Shown here: piece after piece, positions 26,203 to 34,613 of the stretch
Layout: each line of letters opens with the position of its first letter
Numbering within the stretch: the first letter of the stretch is position 1
Assembly (NCBI RefSeq): GCF_024197615.1
Contig: NZ_JAKUKE010000003.1
Coordinates: 913,717-977,716, forward strand
DNA from: Desulfuromonas sp. KJ2020
Lineage (GTDB): Bacteria; Desulfobacterota; Desulfuromonadia; Desulfuromonadales; SZUA-540
Direction: 5' to 3'
DNA length: 64,000 nucleotides
The notes under the pieces: generated by a model
Told to the model about the DNA's origin: nothing
Seen by the model: only the letters and a program-made list of their open reading frames with translations
Database searches by the model: none
Position numbers and translations under genes: made by a program

Positions 26203-27498
26203 TCAGGCCAGTTCGCCGACCAGTCCCTCGCCCTCAAGGCCAGTGAGACGAACCCTCAGCGTTTTATCTGGCAAGTCGTCCCCTCCCCTGAAATGCACCT
26301 GCAGGTAGTTGGTCGTCAGACCTTTTCGCCAGCCATTCCGCCCGCCTCCTTCGACCACGACTTCCAGGGTCTGGCCGACAAAACGCCGGGCAAAGATTCG
26401 GGTTTTCTCTTCTCCAACAGCTCGCAGACGCGCGGCCCTTTCACGGGCCAGGGCAGAAGGCACCTGCGCGGCCATGCTGGCCGCAGGGGTACCGGGACGG
26501 CGGCTGTAGGGAAAAACATGCAGATGGCTGACGGGCAGGCTTTCAACCAGGGCGAGGGTGTTGGCGAACTCATCCTCGGTTTCGCCCGGAAAACCGGCGA
26601 TGACGTCCAGACCGATGGCCGCCTGCGGCAGACGTCGATGAATGCGCTGCACGAGATCCCGGAAAAAAGCGGTCTGGTAATGACGGTTCATCCGCCGCAG
26701 GACCTGGTCGTCGCCGGCCTGCAGCGGGATGTGAAAATGGGGACAAATCACGGACGAGCCGGCCACCAGCTCGATCAGTTCATCGGTAATCTCCGTCGGC
26801 TCCAGCGAGCCCAGCCGCAGACGGCGCACGGAGGTGCCCGATTCCAACCGGCGGACGAGATCCGTCAGGGTCAAACTGGGGGTCAGGTCCGTGCCGTAGC
26901 CGCCGATATGGATGCCGGTAAGGACGATCTCGGGGTAGCCCGCCTCGACGAGACCGGCTACCTGAGCGACGACCTCCTCCGGCTGCACGGAACGGCTGCG
27001 CCCACGGGCATAGGGAATGATGCAGTAGGAACAGAAAGCGTCGCAGCCGTTTTGAATCTGCACAAAGGCCCGGCTGCGCTCGGCAAAGACGGTGGTGGAC
27101 AGCACCGAGGCTTCGGTTATTTCCCGAATCGGGGAGACCTGCACGACCTGGCCGTCCACACTCTTTTCAATCCACTGCAGAAAGTCCTTCTTCTCATCAT
27201 TGCCCAGCACGAGGGACACGCCGGGAATGGCCCGCAGGGCCTCGGGGTCGACCTGGGCGTAGCACCCTGTCACCACCACGCGGCAACGGGGATTGAGCCG
27301 GCGGGCTCGCCGCACAAGGTTGCGGGATTGGGCGTCGGTGGCACTGGTCACTGTACACGTGTTGACGATGACCAGATCGGCGCCCACATCGAAGGGAACC
27401 ACCTCGTAGCCGGCTCGCCGCAGATGCTCCTCCATGGCAGCCGACTCGAACTGGTTGGTCTTGCAGCCGAGGGTGGTCAATGAGACACGGCCGTTCAT
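26203..27498 (-). CDS. mtaB: tRNA t6A37 methylthiotransferase MtaB
   Basis: A 431-residue radical-SAM enzyme that converts t6A to ms2t6A at position 37 of tRNAs. The N-terminal UPF0004 domain starts RVSLTTLGCKTNQFES with the first cluster cysteine, then NTCTVT and VTGCYAQ. The radical-SAM cluster motif is CDAFCSYCIIPYARG (C-x3-C-x2-C). A short TRAM-like tail ends the protein. It overlaps the mnmA stop by four bases (ATGA), so the two are coupled. Its substrate modification is made by TsaD, encoded at 17 kb. Confidence 0.95.
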   Translation of the reverse strand: MNGRVSLTTLGCKTNQFESAAMEEHLRRAGYEVVPFDVGADLVIVNTCTVTSATDAQSRNLVRRARRLNPRCRVVVTGCYAQVDPEALRAIPGVSLVLGNDEKKDFLQWIEKSVDGQVVQVSPIREITEASVLSTTVFAERSRAFVQIQNGCDAFCSYCIIPYARGRSRSVQPEEVVAQVAGLVEAGYPEIVLTGIHIGGYGTDLTPSLTLTDLVRRLESGTSVRRLRLGSLEPTEITDELIELVAGSSVICPHFHIPLQAGDDQVLRRMNRHYQTAFFRDLVQRIHRRLPQAAIGLDVIAGFPGETEDEFANTLALVESLPVSHLHVFPYSRRPGTPAASMAAQVPSALARERAARLRAVGEEKTRIFARRFVGQTLEVVVEGGGRNGWRKGLTTNYLQVHFRGGDDLPDKTLRVRLTGLEGEGLVGELA

Positions 27499-28568
27499 AG
27501 GATCCAGCCTCCGCCGAGAATCCGGTCGTCGTCAAAAAAGACCGCGGCCTGCCCCGGAGTGACGCCCTGCTGCGGTTCCTCGAAAAGGACCCTGGACTGG
27601 CCATCCGGTCCCGGGGTGATGAGAGCCTTGGCCTCCCGGTGACGGTACCGGATGCGGCAGCGGGCCCGCAGGGGTTCTGGCGGCACGGGGATATTCCAGA
27701 TGGTTCCCTGCAGGGTCAGTTCGCTGACCGCGAGATGAATTCGCTCCCCCACGATAACGCGGGAAGCCGGTGCGTCGATTTTAAGGACGTAGAGCGGTTC
27801 GGGCCAGGCGATGCCAAGACCGCGCCGCTGGCCGATAGTATAGCGAAAGGTGCCCTGATGCCGGCCGAGAACCTGGCCGTTAAGATGGACAATCTCCCCT
27901 TCCGGGTGGTCGGGGAGCCCGCGCCGTTCGAGAAAGGAGACGTAATCCCCGTCCGGGATGAAGCAGATATCCTGGCTCTCGGCCTTTTGAGCCACGGGCA
28001 GCTGGAAACGGGCGGCGTGCTCCCGTACCCTCGCCTTGTCCATTTCCCCCAACGGAAAAAGAACCTGGCCAAGCTGCTGCTGCGTCAAGGTGAAAAGAAA
28101 GTAGCTCTGGTCTTTATGCAGGTTTTTGCCCTTTGCCAGCACATAGCGGTCGCCTTCCTGCAGGATGCGGGCATAGTGCCCCGTCGCCAGAAAATCCCCC
28201 CCCAACTCCCGGGCCTTTTCCAGCAGCAGGCCGAACTTGAGGGTCTGGTTGCAGAGGATACAGGGATTGGGGGTCTGACCGGCGAAATAGGTCTGGCAGA
28301 AAGGCTCGACAATGCGGCGATAGAATTTGTCGCGCAAATCGAGAACGGTCAAGGGGATATCCAGCGCCTCCGCCACCCGCCGCACATCGGCGGCATGATC
28401 CGGGGCCCCCTTGCCGTTTCCGGTCTCAGGAGCGGAATTCTCCTCTTCTTTCCACAGCCGCATATTCAGGCCGGCCACGTCATACCCCTGCTCCTGGAGC
28501 AGCGCGGCGGTAACGGAGGAATCCACCCCCCCGCTCATGGCGACGATAACTTTTTTCCGATGTTTCAT
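27495..28568 (-). CDS. mnmA: tRNA-specific 2-thiouridylase MnmA
   Basis: A 357-residue ATP-dependent enzyme that thiolates U34 of Lys, Glu and Gln tRNAs. Seen: the PP-loop AMSGGVDSSVTA, the first catalytic cysteine in NPCILCNQTLKFG, the second in ESQDICFIP, and GQRRGLGIA. The ATG at 28568 has GAGG eight bases upstream; the longer frame runs into the terminator hairpin. It needs persulfide from a cysteine desulfurase, and the nifS/iscU genes are directly upstream, though separated by a terminator. Confidence 0.96.
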   Translation of the reverse strand: MKHRKKVIVAMSGGVDSSVTAALLQEQGYDVAGLNMRLWKEEENSAPETGNGKGAPDHAADVRRVAEALDIPLTVLDLRDKFYRRIVEPFCQTYFAGQTPNPCILCNQTLKFGLLLEKARELGGDFLATGHYARILQEGDRYVLAKGKNLHKDQSYFLFTLTQQQLGQVLFPLGEMDKARVREHAARFQLPVAQKAESQDICFIPDGDYVSFLERRGLPDHPEGEIVHLNGQVLGRHQGTFRYTIGQRRGLGIAWPEPLYVLKIDAPASRVIVGERIHLAVSELTLQGTIWNIPVPPEPLRARCRIRYRHREAKALITPGPDGQSRVLFEEPQQGVTPGQAAVFFDDDRILGGGWIL

Positions 28569-28583
28569 AGGAGAAGCCTCGAT

Positions 28584-28619
28584 GAAAAAGAGGGCCACTC
28601 TCACTAGGAATGGCCCTCT
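28584..28619 (-). terminator. Intrinsic terminator between iscU and mnmA
   Basis: AGAGGGCCA (28619-28611 on the minus strand) and TGGCCCTCT (28597-28589) make a 9-bp perfect stem with five T following. Only 15 bases separate it from the mnmA start, so mnmA depends on read-through. Confidence 0.75.
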
Positions 28620-28651
28620 CTGAAAGCTGGAAAATGCTTTAGGAAAGGCGT

Positions 28652-29020
28652 CTAGGCTTTTGATTCCTTGTAGTTTTTAATGGCTTCATGCAGCGCGTCC
28701 GCCGCCAGATTGGAGCAGTGCATCTTGGCGGGAGGCAGACCGTCCAAAGCCTGAGCCACGGCTGCGTTGGTCAGCTCCATGGCCTCGTCGATGGTCTTGC
28801 CGATAGCCATCTCCGTCACCATGGACGAGGTGGCGATGGCGGCGCCGCAGCCAAAGGTCTTGAACTTGACGTCCTTGATGACATCGTTTTCGACCTTGAG
28901 ATAGATCTTCATGATATCGCCGCAGGAAGCATTACCCACTTCGCCGACACCATCGGCGTCTTCGATTTCACCTACGTTGCGGGGGTTGCTGAAGTGATCC
29001 ATAACCTTGTCGGAATACAT
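28652..29020 (-). CDS. iscU: Iron-sulfur cluster scaffold IscU
   Basis: A 122-residue scaffold on which clusters are assembled from sulfur given by the desulfurase. The three ligand cysteines are C33 in GNASCGD with D35, C58 in TFGCGAA, and C102 in KMHCSNLA. The LPPVK chaperone-binding motif of enterobacterial IscU is LPPAK here. It is 65 bases after the nifS-like gene. No hscA, hscB, fdx or iscA is in the window, so this is the reduced Isc type seen in many anaerobes. Confidence 0.95.
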   Translation of the reverse strand: MYSDKVMDHFSNPRNVGEIEDADGVGEVGNASCGDIMKIYLKVENDVIKDVKFKTFGCGAAIATSSMVTEMAIGKTIDEAMELTNAAVAQALDGLPPAKMHCSNLAADALHEAIKNYKESKA

Positions 29021-29085
29021 ATCTTTTTCTCCTTTATCGCGTCTTTTTATTGAGTATTATCCGTGCTGATCCCGTATCGAAGGGG

Positions 29086-30294
29086 TCAGCATTTCTTGAC
29101 GATCGGGCAGGTTTCACAGGTCATCGGCTGGCCGCCCCGGTTGTACAGGGGGCTCATATCCCGCAGACGTTGCACGATGGGAGGCAGCACCTCCAGAATG
29201 TAGTCGACGTCCTCTTCGGTGTTGTCCGGCCCGAGACTGAAGCGGGTGCTGGAATGGGCCAGCACCACATCCACGCACATGGCGCCCATGACGTGGGAGG
29301 GCTCCAGGGAGCCGGAGGTGCAGGCCGACCCGGAGGAGGCGGCGATGCCCTTCATATCGAAATTGAGCAGCAGCGACTCCCCTTCGATGTAGGCGAAGCT
29401 GACATTCAGGGTATTGGGTAGACGCAGGGTCGGATGACCGTTGAGCTTGACCTCGGGAATCTGTTCGAAAATCCCTTTTTCCAGGCGATCCCGCAGCGCT
29501 CGGATTTTCTCGGCGTGACTCCCCTGCTCCGCTGCTGCCAGTTCGCAGGCCACCCCCAGACCGACAATGCCAGGAACATTGTGGGTGCCGGCGCGACGGT
29601 TGCGCTCCTGGTGGCCGCCATGAATGAGCGGAGTCAGTTTGGTGCCACGGCGAATGTAGAGGGCGCCGACGCCCTTGGGGGCGCCCAGCTTGTGCCCGGA
29701 GATGACGAGCAGATCCACCCCGGCGGCCTGGACATCGACCGGGATTTTACCGACGGCCTGTACGGCGTCGCTGTGAAAACGGACCTTGTGTTTTTTGGCG
29801 ATGGCGCCGATTTCTTCAATAGGAAAGATATTGCCCGTTTCGTTGTTGGCCCACATGACGGAGATGAGAATCGTCTTGTCGGTGATGGCGGCTTCGAGAT
29901 CCTGCAGATCGAGCATGCCGTCGCGGTCCACCGGCAGGTAGGTAACCACGAATCCCTGCTTTTCCAGGGCCTGACAGGTGTTGAGCACAGCCGGATGCTC
30001 GACGCTGGTGGCAATGATGTGGTTTCCTTTTTCCCGCAGGGCTTCAGCCGTCCCCTTGATGGCATGGTTGTCCCCTTCGCTGCCGCAGGAAACAAAGACA
30101 ATTTCGGCGGGGGAACAGTTGACCAGGCGAGCGACCTGCTCTCGGGCTTTTTCCACGGCCGGGCTGACCGCCCTTCCCGCCCAGTGCACACTGGAGGGAT
30201 TGCCGAAGTGATCGCGAAAAAAGGGAAGCATCGCATCCAAAACCTCCGGCCGCACAGCCGTGGTCGCGTTATTGTCCATGTAAATCCGTTTCAA
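29086..30294 (-). CDS. NifS/IscS-type cysteine desulfurase
   Basis: A 402-residue PLP enzyme that supplies sulfur to IscU. Motifs: RIYMDNNATTAVRPEVL, the lysine in SGHKLGAPKGVGALY, and the mobile catalytic cysteine in GSACTSGSLEPSHVM. I start at a TTG at 30294 because GGAGG is eight bases upstream and the product then begins MKRIYMDNNATT, as in NifS proteins; the in-frame ATG at 30309 overlaps this site. The extreme C-terminus, MTCETCPIVKKC, adds three cysteines not present in enterobacterial IscS. It overlaps the end of iscR by coding distance of under 20 bases, so translation is coupled. Confidence 0.93.
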   Translation of the reverse strand: MKRIYMDNNATTAVRPEVLDAMLPFFRDHFGNPSSVHWAGRAVSPAVEKAREQVARLVNCSPAEIVFVSCGSEGDNHAIKGTAEALREKGNHIIATSVEHPAVLNTCQALEKQGFVVTYLPVDRDGMLDLQDLEAAITDKTILISVMWANNETGNIFPIEEIGAIAKKHKVRFHSDAVQAVGKIPVDVQAAGVDLLVISGHKLGAPKGVGALYIRRGTKLTPLIHGGHQERNRRAGTHNVPGIVGLGVACELAAAEQGSHAEKIRALRDRLEKGIFEQIPEVKLNGHPTLRLPNTLNVSFAYIEGESLLLNFDMKGIAASSGSACTSGSLEPSHVMGAMCVDVVLAHSSTRFSLGPDNTEEDVDYILEVLPPIVQRLRDMSPLYNRGGQPMTCETCPIVKKC

Positions 30295-30310
30295 AACCAC
30301 ATCCTCCATA

Positions 30311-30763
30311 TCATCGTGAAATCTCGTTGAGCCGCCGCTGGCGGTCAAGAATCTTGTCTTTGGCTTCGCGGGTCAGGTCGGCGAGAGTCATGGAGGCCAG
30401 AAAGGTGCGTATCCGTTCCCCCAACCCCTGCCACACACTATGGGTCACGCAATGGTCCGTGCAGCTGCAACGCCCCTGGGCATCCATGCAGGAAACGGGT
30501 ACCAGGGTCTCCTCGACACTGTCGATAATCTGGTCTACCCGGATCTCCTCGGCGGCCCGGGCCAGGACGTAGCCGCCACCGGGTCCTCGCACGCTGTCAA
30601 CGATTCCCCCCCGCCGCAGTTTGACGAAGAGCTGCTCCAGGTAAGTCAGGGAGATATCCTCCCGGGAGGCAATTTCTTTGAGTGAAACGGGGGATCCCTG
30701 CGTGTTGAGGTGCAGGCTCACCATGGCTCTGACCGCATACTGCGCTTTCGTCGAAAGACGCAT
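30311..30763 (-). CDS. iscR: Rrf2-family iron-sulfur regulator IscR
   Basis: A 150-residue winged-helix repressor that senses cluster supply. The DNA-binding helix region reads SLKEIASREDISLTYLEQLFVKLRRGG, with the wing VRGPGGGYVLAR. Cluster ligands are C92, C99 and C105 with H108, close to the E. coli C92, C98, C104, H107 set. It overlaps the cysE stop by one base and precedes the desulfurase gene. It probably represses the whole cysE-isc run through the site at 31499-31526. Confidence 0.94.
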   Translation of the reverse strand: MRLSTKAQYAVRAMVSLHLNTQGSPVSLKEIASREDISLTYLEQLFVKLRRGGIVDSVRGPGGGYVLARAAEEIRVDQIIDSVEETLVPVSCMDAQGRCSCTDHCVTHSVWQGLGERIRTFLASMTLADLTREAKDKILDRQRRLNEISR

Positions 30764-31455
30764 CAGACCTTCTCCTTTTTCCCCGCTTCAGTCAGCTGAC
30801 CTTTCAGGCGTTCCTGCTCTTCAGTAAGCGTTTTGACTTTTCTTTCCAGAGAGCGAATCTGATCAAAAAGACAGGAAATCGCCTTGGCTTCGGGGTCCGG
30901 CAGCTGGCCGTGCTCCAGGTCGGCCCGGGTAATGGACTGTCCCTCGGACATCACCACCCGCCCCGGAACGCCGACGACCGTGCTATTGGGCGGGACCTCC
31001 TTGACCACAACCGAATTGGAGCCGACCTTGCTGTTGTCGCCCACGGTGAAGGGACCGAGAATCTTGGCGCCGGAACCGACAATGACGTTGTCACCCAGGG
31101 TGGGATGGCGTTTTTCTTTGGCCCAGCTGGTGCCGCCGAGCGTTACGCCGTGATAGAGGGTGCAATTGTTGCCGATTTCAGCCGTCTCACCGATAACGAC
31201 CCCCATGCCGTGGTCGATAAAGAACCCCCGTCCGATTTTGGCACCCGGATGAATCTCGATGCCCGTAAAAAACCGGCCCATCTGCGAAACCAGCCGTCCC
31301 AAAAAGAAAAAGTTCCTGACCCATAGCGCATGGGCCAGACGGTAAAAAAGCAGCGCGTGAAAGCCCGGATAACAAAAAACAACTTCCAACGAGCTACGCA
31401 CAGCGGGGTCGCGGTCAAATACGGCTTTGAGGTCTTCCTTCAGGGTAGCGAACAC
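30763..31455 (-). CDS. cysE: Serine O-acetyltransferase, short form
   Basis: A 230-residue enzyme that makes O-acetylserine, the precursor of cysteine. It has the left-handed beta-helix repeats ([30 protein letters not shown], then [10 protein letters not shown]) and the catalytic histidines, with only a short N-terminal helical part, as in epsC/nifP-type proteins. A coiled-coil-like tail ([21 protein letters not shown]) follows. The start is a GTG at 31455 with AAGGAG six bases upstream. Being first in an operon with iscR, nifS and iscU, it links cysteine supply to cluster assembly. Confidence 0.94.
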   Translation of the reverse strand: MFATLKEDLKAVFDRDPAVRSSLEVVFCYPGFHALLFYRLAHALWVRNFFFLGRLVSQMGRFFTGIEIHPGAKIGRGFFIDHGMGVVIGETAEIGNNCTLYHGVTLGGTSWAKEKRHPTLGDNVIVGSGAKILGPFTVGDNSKVGSNSVVVKEVPPNSTVVGVPGRVVMSEGQSITRADLEHGQLPDPEAKAISCLFDQIRSLERKVKTLTEEQERLKGQLTEAGKKEKV

Positions 31456-31498
31456 ATCAGGCTCCTTGCGTGTGGGATTAACTGACAGTCGCCTCACG

Positions 31499-31526
31499 AT
31501 TAACATACCTGAGCGAATCTGTCAAT
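31499..31526 (-). promoter_or_regulatory. Promoter and possible IscR operator of the cysE-isc operon
   Basis: Minus-strand ATTGACA (31526-31520) and TGTTAAT (31505-31499) are inverted repeats with one mismatch, 14 bases apart. The first contains a perfect -35 TTGACA; the -10 (TTAATC or TAATCG, 16-17 bases on) falls in the second. A repressor bound here would cover the promoter. The match to IscR sites is only by position and symmetry. Confidence 0.42.
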
Positions 31527-31594
31527 TATTATGTCGGGGCTGTTACGTCAGCCTGACCAACAAGGCAAAACCACGGATCAGCGGGGAATCGACC

Positions 31595-33103
31595 TTAGAG
31601 AAAGAGCTGATAAGCTGGGTTATCGGTCTCTTCCATAAAGCGGTAGCCCAGTGAATCGAGAAATCGCTGAAATTCTGCCTGATCGCCGGCCGGTATTTCA
31701 AGGCCGATAAGGACACGCCCGAAGTCGCCGCCCTGCAGACGGTAGTGAAAGAGAGAGATGTTCCAGTTAGCTCCCATGGAAGTCAAAAACCGGCTGAGAG
31801 CGCCGGGCCGCTCCGGAAACCAGAAGCGGTAGAGAACTTCCTGCCCGGCCTCGGCGGAACGACCGCCGACCATGTAACGAATATGCGTTTTGGCCAGGTC
31901 GTTATCGGTGAGATCGAGGTTTTTATAGCCTTTTTCCGCCAGTTGGCGCGAGAAGGCCGCCCTCTCCTCCTCGTCTTTGATGGAAAGTCCGACAAAGATA
32001 TGGGCGCCCTGGCGACTGGACAGACGGTAGTTGAATTCCGTGATGTTCCGGCCACCGACCAGTTCTCCGCAGAAGCGCTTCAGCGCGCCGGGACGCTCGG
32101 GGATAGTCACCGCAAAGAGCGCTTCCTGCTTTTCTCCCACCTGGGTCCGTTCGGCCACATAGCGCAGCCGTTCGAAATTCATGTTGGCGCCGGAGTTGAT
32201 GGCAACCAGGGTCTGTCCGGTGATCTTTTCCTGCCGTACATATTTTTTGAGCCCGGCCAAGGCCAGCGCCCCGGCGGGTTCGGCAATGGAACGGGTCGCT
32301 TCATAGGTGCTCTTGATGGCGCTGCACAACTCGTCCGTATCGACCCGGATGACCTCATCGACGTATTTGCGGCAGTAATCGAAAGTCAGCTTGCCGACCT
32401 CTCGGACGGCCACCCCATCGGCAAAGATCCCTACATAATCGAGAATGACCCGATGCCCCAATTCCAGAGAGCGAGCCATGGCATCGCTGTCGACAGGTTC
32501 CACCCCGATGATGCGCACTTCCGGCCGAAGCGCCTTGAAATAGGCGGCGATACCGCTGATGAGACCGCCACCGCCGATGGGGACGAACACGGCATCCAGC
32601 CGTCCCGAGTTTTGCCTCAGAATCTCATCGGCCACCGTACCCTGCCCGGCAATCACCAGTTCGTCATCAAAGGGATGGACGAAGGTCATCCCCGTCTGTT
32701 CAACCAGTTCCTGGCAACGGGCGGCCGCCTCGGAGTAGTTGTCACCATGCAGTACGACCTCGGCGCCCAAAGCCTTGACAGCTGAAATCTTGATCGCCGG
32801 AGTCGTCACTGGCATGACGATCACCGCGCGAACCCCCAGTTGACGGGCCGCATAGGCGACGCCCTGAGCGTGATTTCCAGCGGAGGCGGCAATCACGCCG
32901 CGAGCCAGTTCTTCTGCACTCAGGTGCGCTACTTTGTTATAGGCACCGCGCAATTTGAAGGAGAAGATCGGCTGCAGGTCTTCCCGCTTGAGAAGAATAC
33001 GGTTATTCAGGGAACACGACAGACCGGGTGCCTCCTCCAGAGGGGTCTCCACGGCCGCTTCATAGACGCGAGAGGTCAGGATACGCTTGAGCATTTTCTG
33101 CAT
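31595..33103 (-). CDS. ilvA: Biosynthetic threonine ammonia-lyase
   Basis: A 502-residue PLP enzyme that deaminates threonine to 2-oxobutanoate, first step to isoleucine. The PLP lysine is K50 in PIFSFKLRGAYNK; the glycine loop is SAGNHAQGVA; GGGGLISGIA binds phosphate. Two ACT-like regulatory domains end the protein (ALFAVTIPERPGALKRF and YRFWFPERPGALSRFL), each with the isoleucine/valine-sensing pattern, so it is the feedback-regulated form, not the catabolic TdcB. GAGGGA lies upstream of the ATG. Lone gene; the cysE promoter is just downstream of it. Confidence 0.96.
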   Translation of the reverse strand: MQKMLKRILTSRVYEAAVETPLEEAPGLSCSLNNRILLKREDLQPIFSFKLRGAYNKVAHLSAEELARGVIAASAGNHAQGVAYAARQLGVRAVIVMPVTTPAIKISAVKALGAEVVLHGDNYSEAAARCQELVEQTGMTFVHPFDDELVIAGQGTVADEILRQNSGRLDAVFVPIGGGGLISGIAAYFKALRPEVRIIGVEPVDSDAMARSLELGHRVILDYVGIFADGVAVREVGKLTFDYCRKYVDEVIRVDTDELCSAIKSTYEATRSIAEPAGALALAGLKKYVRQEKITGQTLVAINSGANMNFERLRYVAERTQVGEKQEALFAVTIPERPGALKRFCGELVGGRNITEFNYRLSSRQGAHIFVGLSIKDEEERAAFSRQLAEKGYKNLDLTDNDLAKTHIRYMVGGRSAEAGQEVLYRFWFPERPGALSRFLTSMGANWNISLFHYRLQGGDFGRVLIGLEIPAGDQAEFQRFLDSLGYRFMEETDNPAYQLFL

Positions 33104-33144
33104 GATGAAATTCCCTCGATAACATTGAATATCAGTCTAAACAA

Positions 33145-34404
33145 TCAATCTCTTTCGAGAATCATGGCCGCAGCCATGGCGCCGGCGGCACAGATGGAAA
33201 CCAGGCCATAGCGGGACTTTTTTCTGGCCATCTCGCCGGCCAGGGTGGTGACGATGCGCGCGCCCGTGGCCGCGAAGGGATGCCCGACGGCAATGGAACT
33301 GCCGAGGGGGTTGAGGATCGCCTGGTCGACCACACCGATGGCCTCATCCTTCCAACCCTGCTCCCAGGCGGCAAGATTGCAGGCGACCTGGGCACCGAAA
33401 GCTTCATGCATCTCCACGATATCCATGTCACGCAAAGACAGACCGGTCCGACGCAGCAAAGCCGGCACCGCCAGGGCGGGGGCCATTAGCAGACCATCGT
33501 CGGGATGCAGGGAGGCGAAGTGCACATCGCGGATAAAGGCCAGCGGCTTACGCCCTTCTTTGGCAGCCCGCTCTTCCGACATGAGTAGCACCCCTGCCGC
33601 GCCGTCCGTAAGAGGGCTGGAATTTCCGGCCGTCAGGGTTCCCCGACTGGAGCGGTCAAAAACCGGCCGCAGCGAACCGAGTCTTTCCAGGCTCGTATCA
33701 CCGCGCACGATCATGTCGCGGTCGATGCCTTTTAGAGGGGCGATTTCCGCAGCGAGGCGGCCGTCTGCCGTCGCCTGGGCCGCTCGTAGGTGACTGCGCA
33801 GGGCGATCTCGTCCTGAACCTGCCGGGATATTTGCCACTGCTTGGCCATAATCTCGCAATGTTCGCCCATGGACAACCCGGTGGACGGCTCTTTGACCGA
33901 CAGGGATTCGGGGCGAAAATGCCGTGGACGCAGACGGAGAAGGGCCTTGATTTGTTGGCTGGTGGAGGAAGCCAGACCGGCCTCCAGAAAAATACGGGAA
34001 GCCTCCCGGCTGAATAGGATAGGTGCCTGTGACATGGATTCGACACCGCCGGCAATGCCGGCTTCGGACCTGCCGCCGGCGATGGCATCCGCCAGGTTGG
34101 CTATGGCATGAGCCGAAGTGATGCAGTTGTTGGAGACCATATAGCCGCGAATGCGCGCCGGCAATCGAAGGTCGAGCACGATCTCCCGGGCAATATTGGA
34201 AATCCTGGGGTCATGAATGACTCGCCCCCAGACAATATCGTCCAGACTATCGGCTACTACACCATAACGGGACAACATCTCGGCGACCACATGGGTAGAC
34301 ATCGCCAGAGGAGACAGATCTTTAAAATAGGTTCCCGCTTTGACAAAAGGGGTTCGCAGTCCGCCGACCACAGCGACTCGCCGTCCATTTAAGGATTTAC
34401 CCAT
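33145..34404 (-). CDS. Thiolase (acetyl-CoA C-acyltransferase-like)
   Basis: A 419-residue thiolase-fold enzyme related to FadI/FadA, which cleaves or forms 3-ketoacyl-CoA. The acyl-carrying cysteine is C94 in SNNCITSAHA, the base is in EMHEAFGAQVA, and the second cysteine is C405 in SICAAGAMAAAM. NPLGSSIAVGHPFAATGARI is intact. The usual glycine pair after the second cysteine (CGGG or CAAGGMG) is CAAGAMA here. The ATG at 34404 follows AAGGAGG by seven bases. It is a single gene, divergent from fumarase, with no beta-oxidation partner nearby, so direction and chain length are open. Confidence 0.9.
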   Translation of the reverse strand: MGKSLNGRRVAVVGGLRTPFVKAGTYFKDLSPLAMSTHVVAEMLSRYGVVADSLDDIVWGRVIHDPRISNIAREIVLDLRLPARIRGYMVSNNCITSAHAIANLADAIAGGRSEAGIAGGVESMSQAPILFSREASRIFLEAGLASSTSQQIKALLRLRPRHFRPESLSVKEPSTGLSMGEHCEIMAKQWQISRQVQDEIALRSHLRAAQATADGRLAAEIAPLKGIDRDMIVRGDTSLERLGSLRPVFDRSSRGTLTAGNSSPLTDGAAGVLLMSEERAAKEGRKPLAFIRDVHFASLHPDDGLLMAPALAVPALLRRTGLSLRDMDIVEMHEAFGAQVACNLAAWEQGWKDEAIGVVDQAILNPLGSSIAVGHPFAATGARIVTTLAGEMARKKSRYGLVSICAAGAMAAAMILERD

Positions 34405-34510
34405 GCAAAGACCTCCTTCCTGCAAAGAGTTCGGCCTATTGTCGGCGACCTGCCGCAGTTTGACAAGGATTAATTCTTTGAAATTTTTTCCCTGATAGCG
34501 GACCTTGGTG

Positions 34511-34539
34511 TCGACAAATATAGCTGACTTATATATACT
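34511..34539 (+). promoter_or_regulatory. Sigma-70 promoter of the fumarase gene
   Basis: TCGACA at 34511-34516, a 17-base spacer and TATACT at 34534-34539, each hexamer one mismatch from consensus. The start would be about 65 bases before the fumarase ATG. Confidence 0.65.
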
Positions 34540-34613
34540 GCCTTGCTGAATGTTCATTTCAAGCGCAGAGGCCTTCTGCCGCGCGTTTCATATCATGAAA
34601 AGGAGAGAAAACC

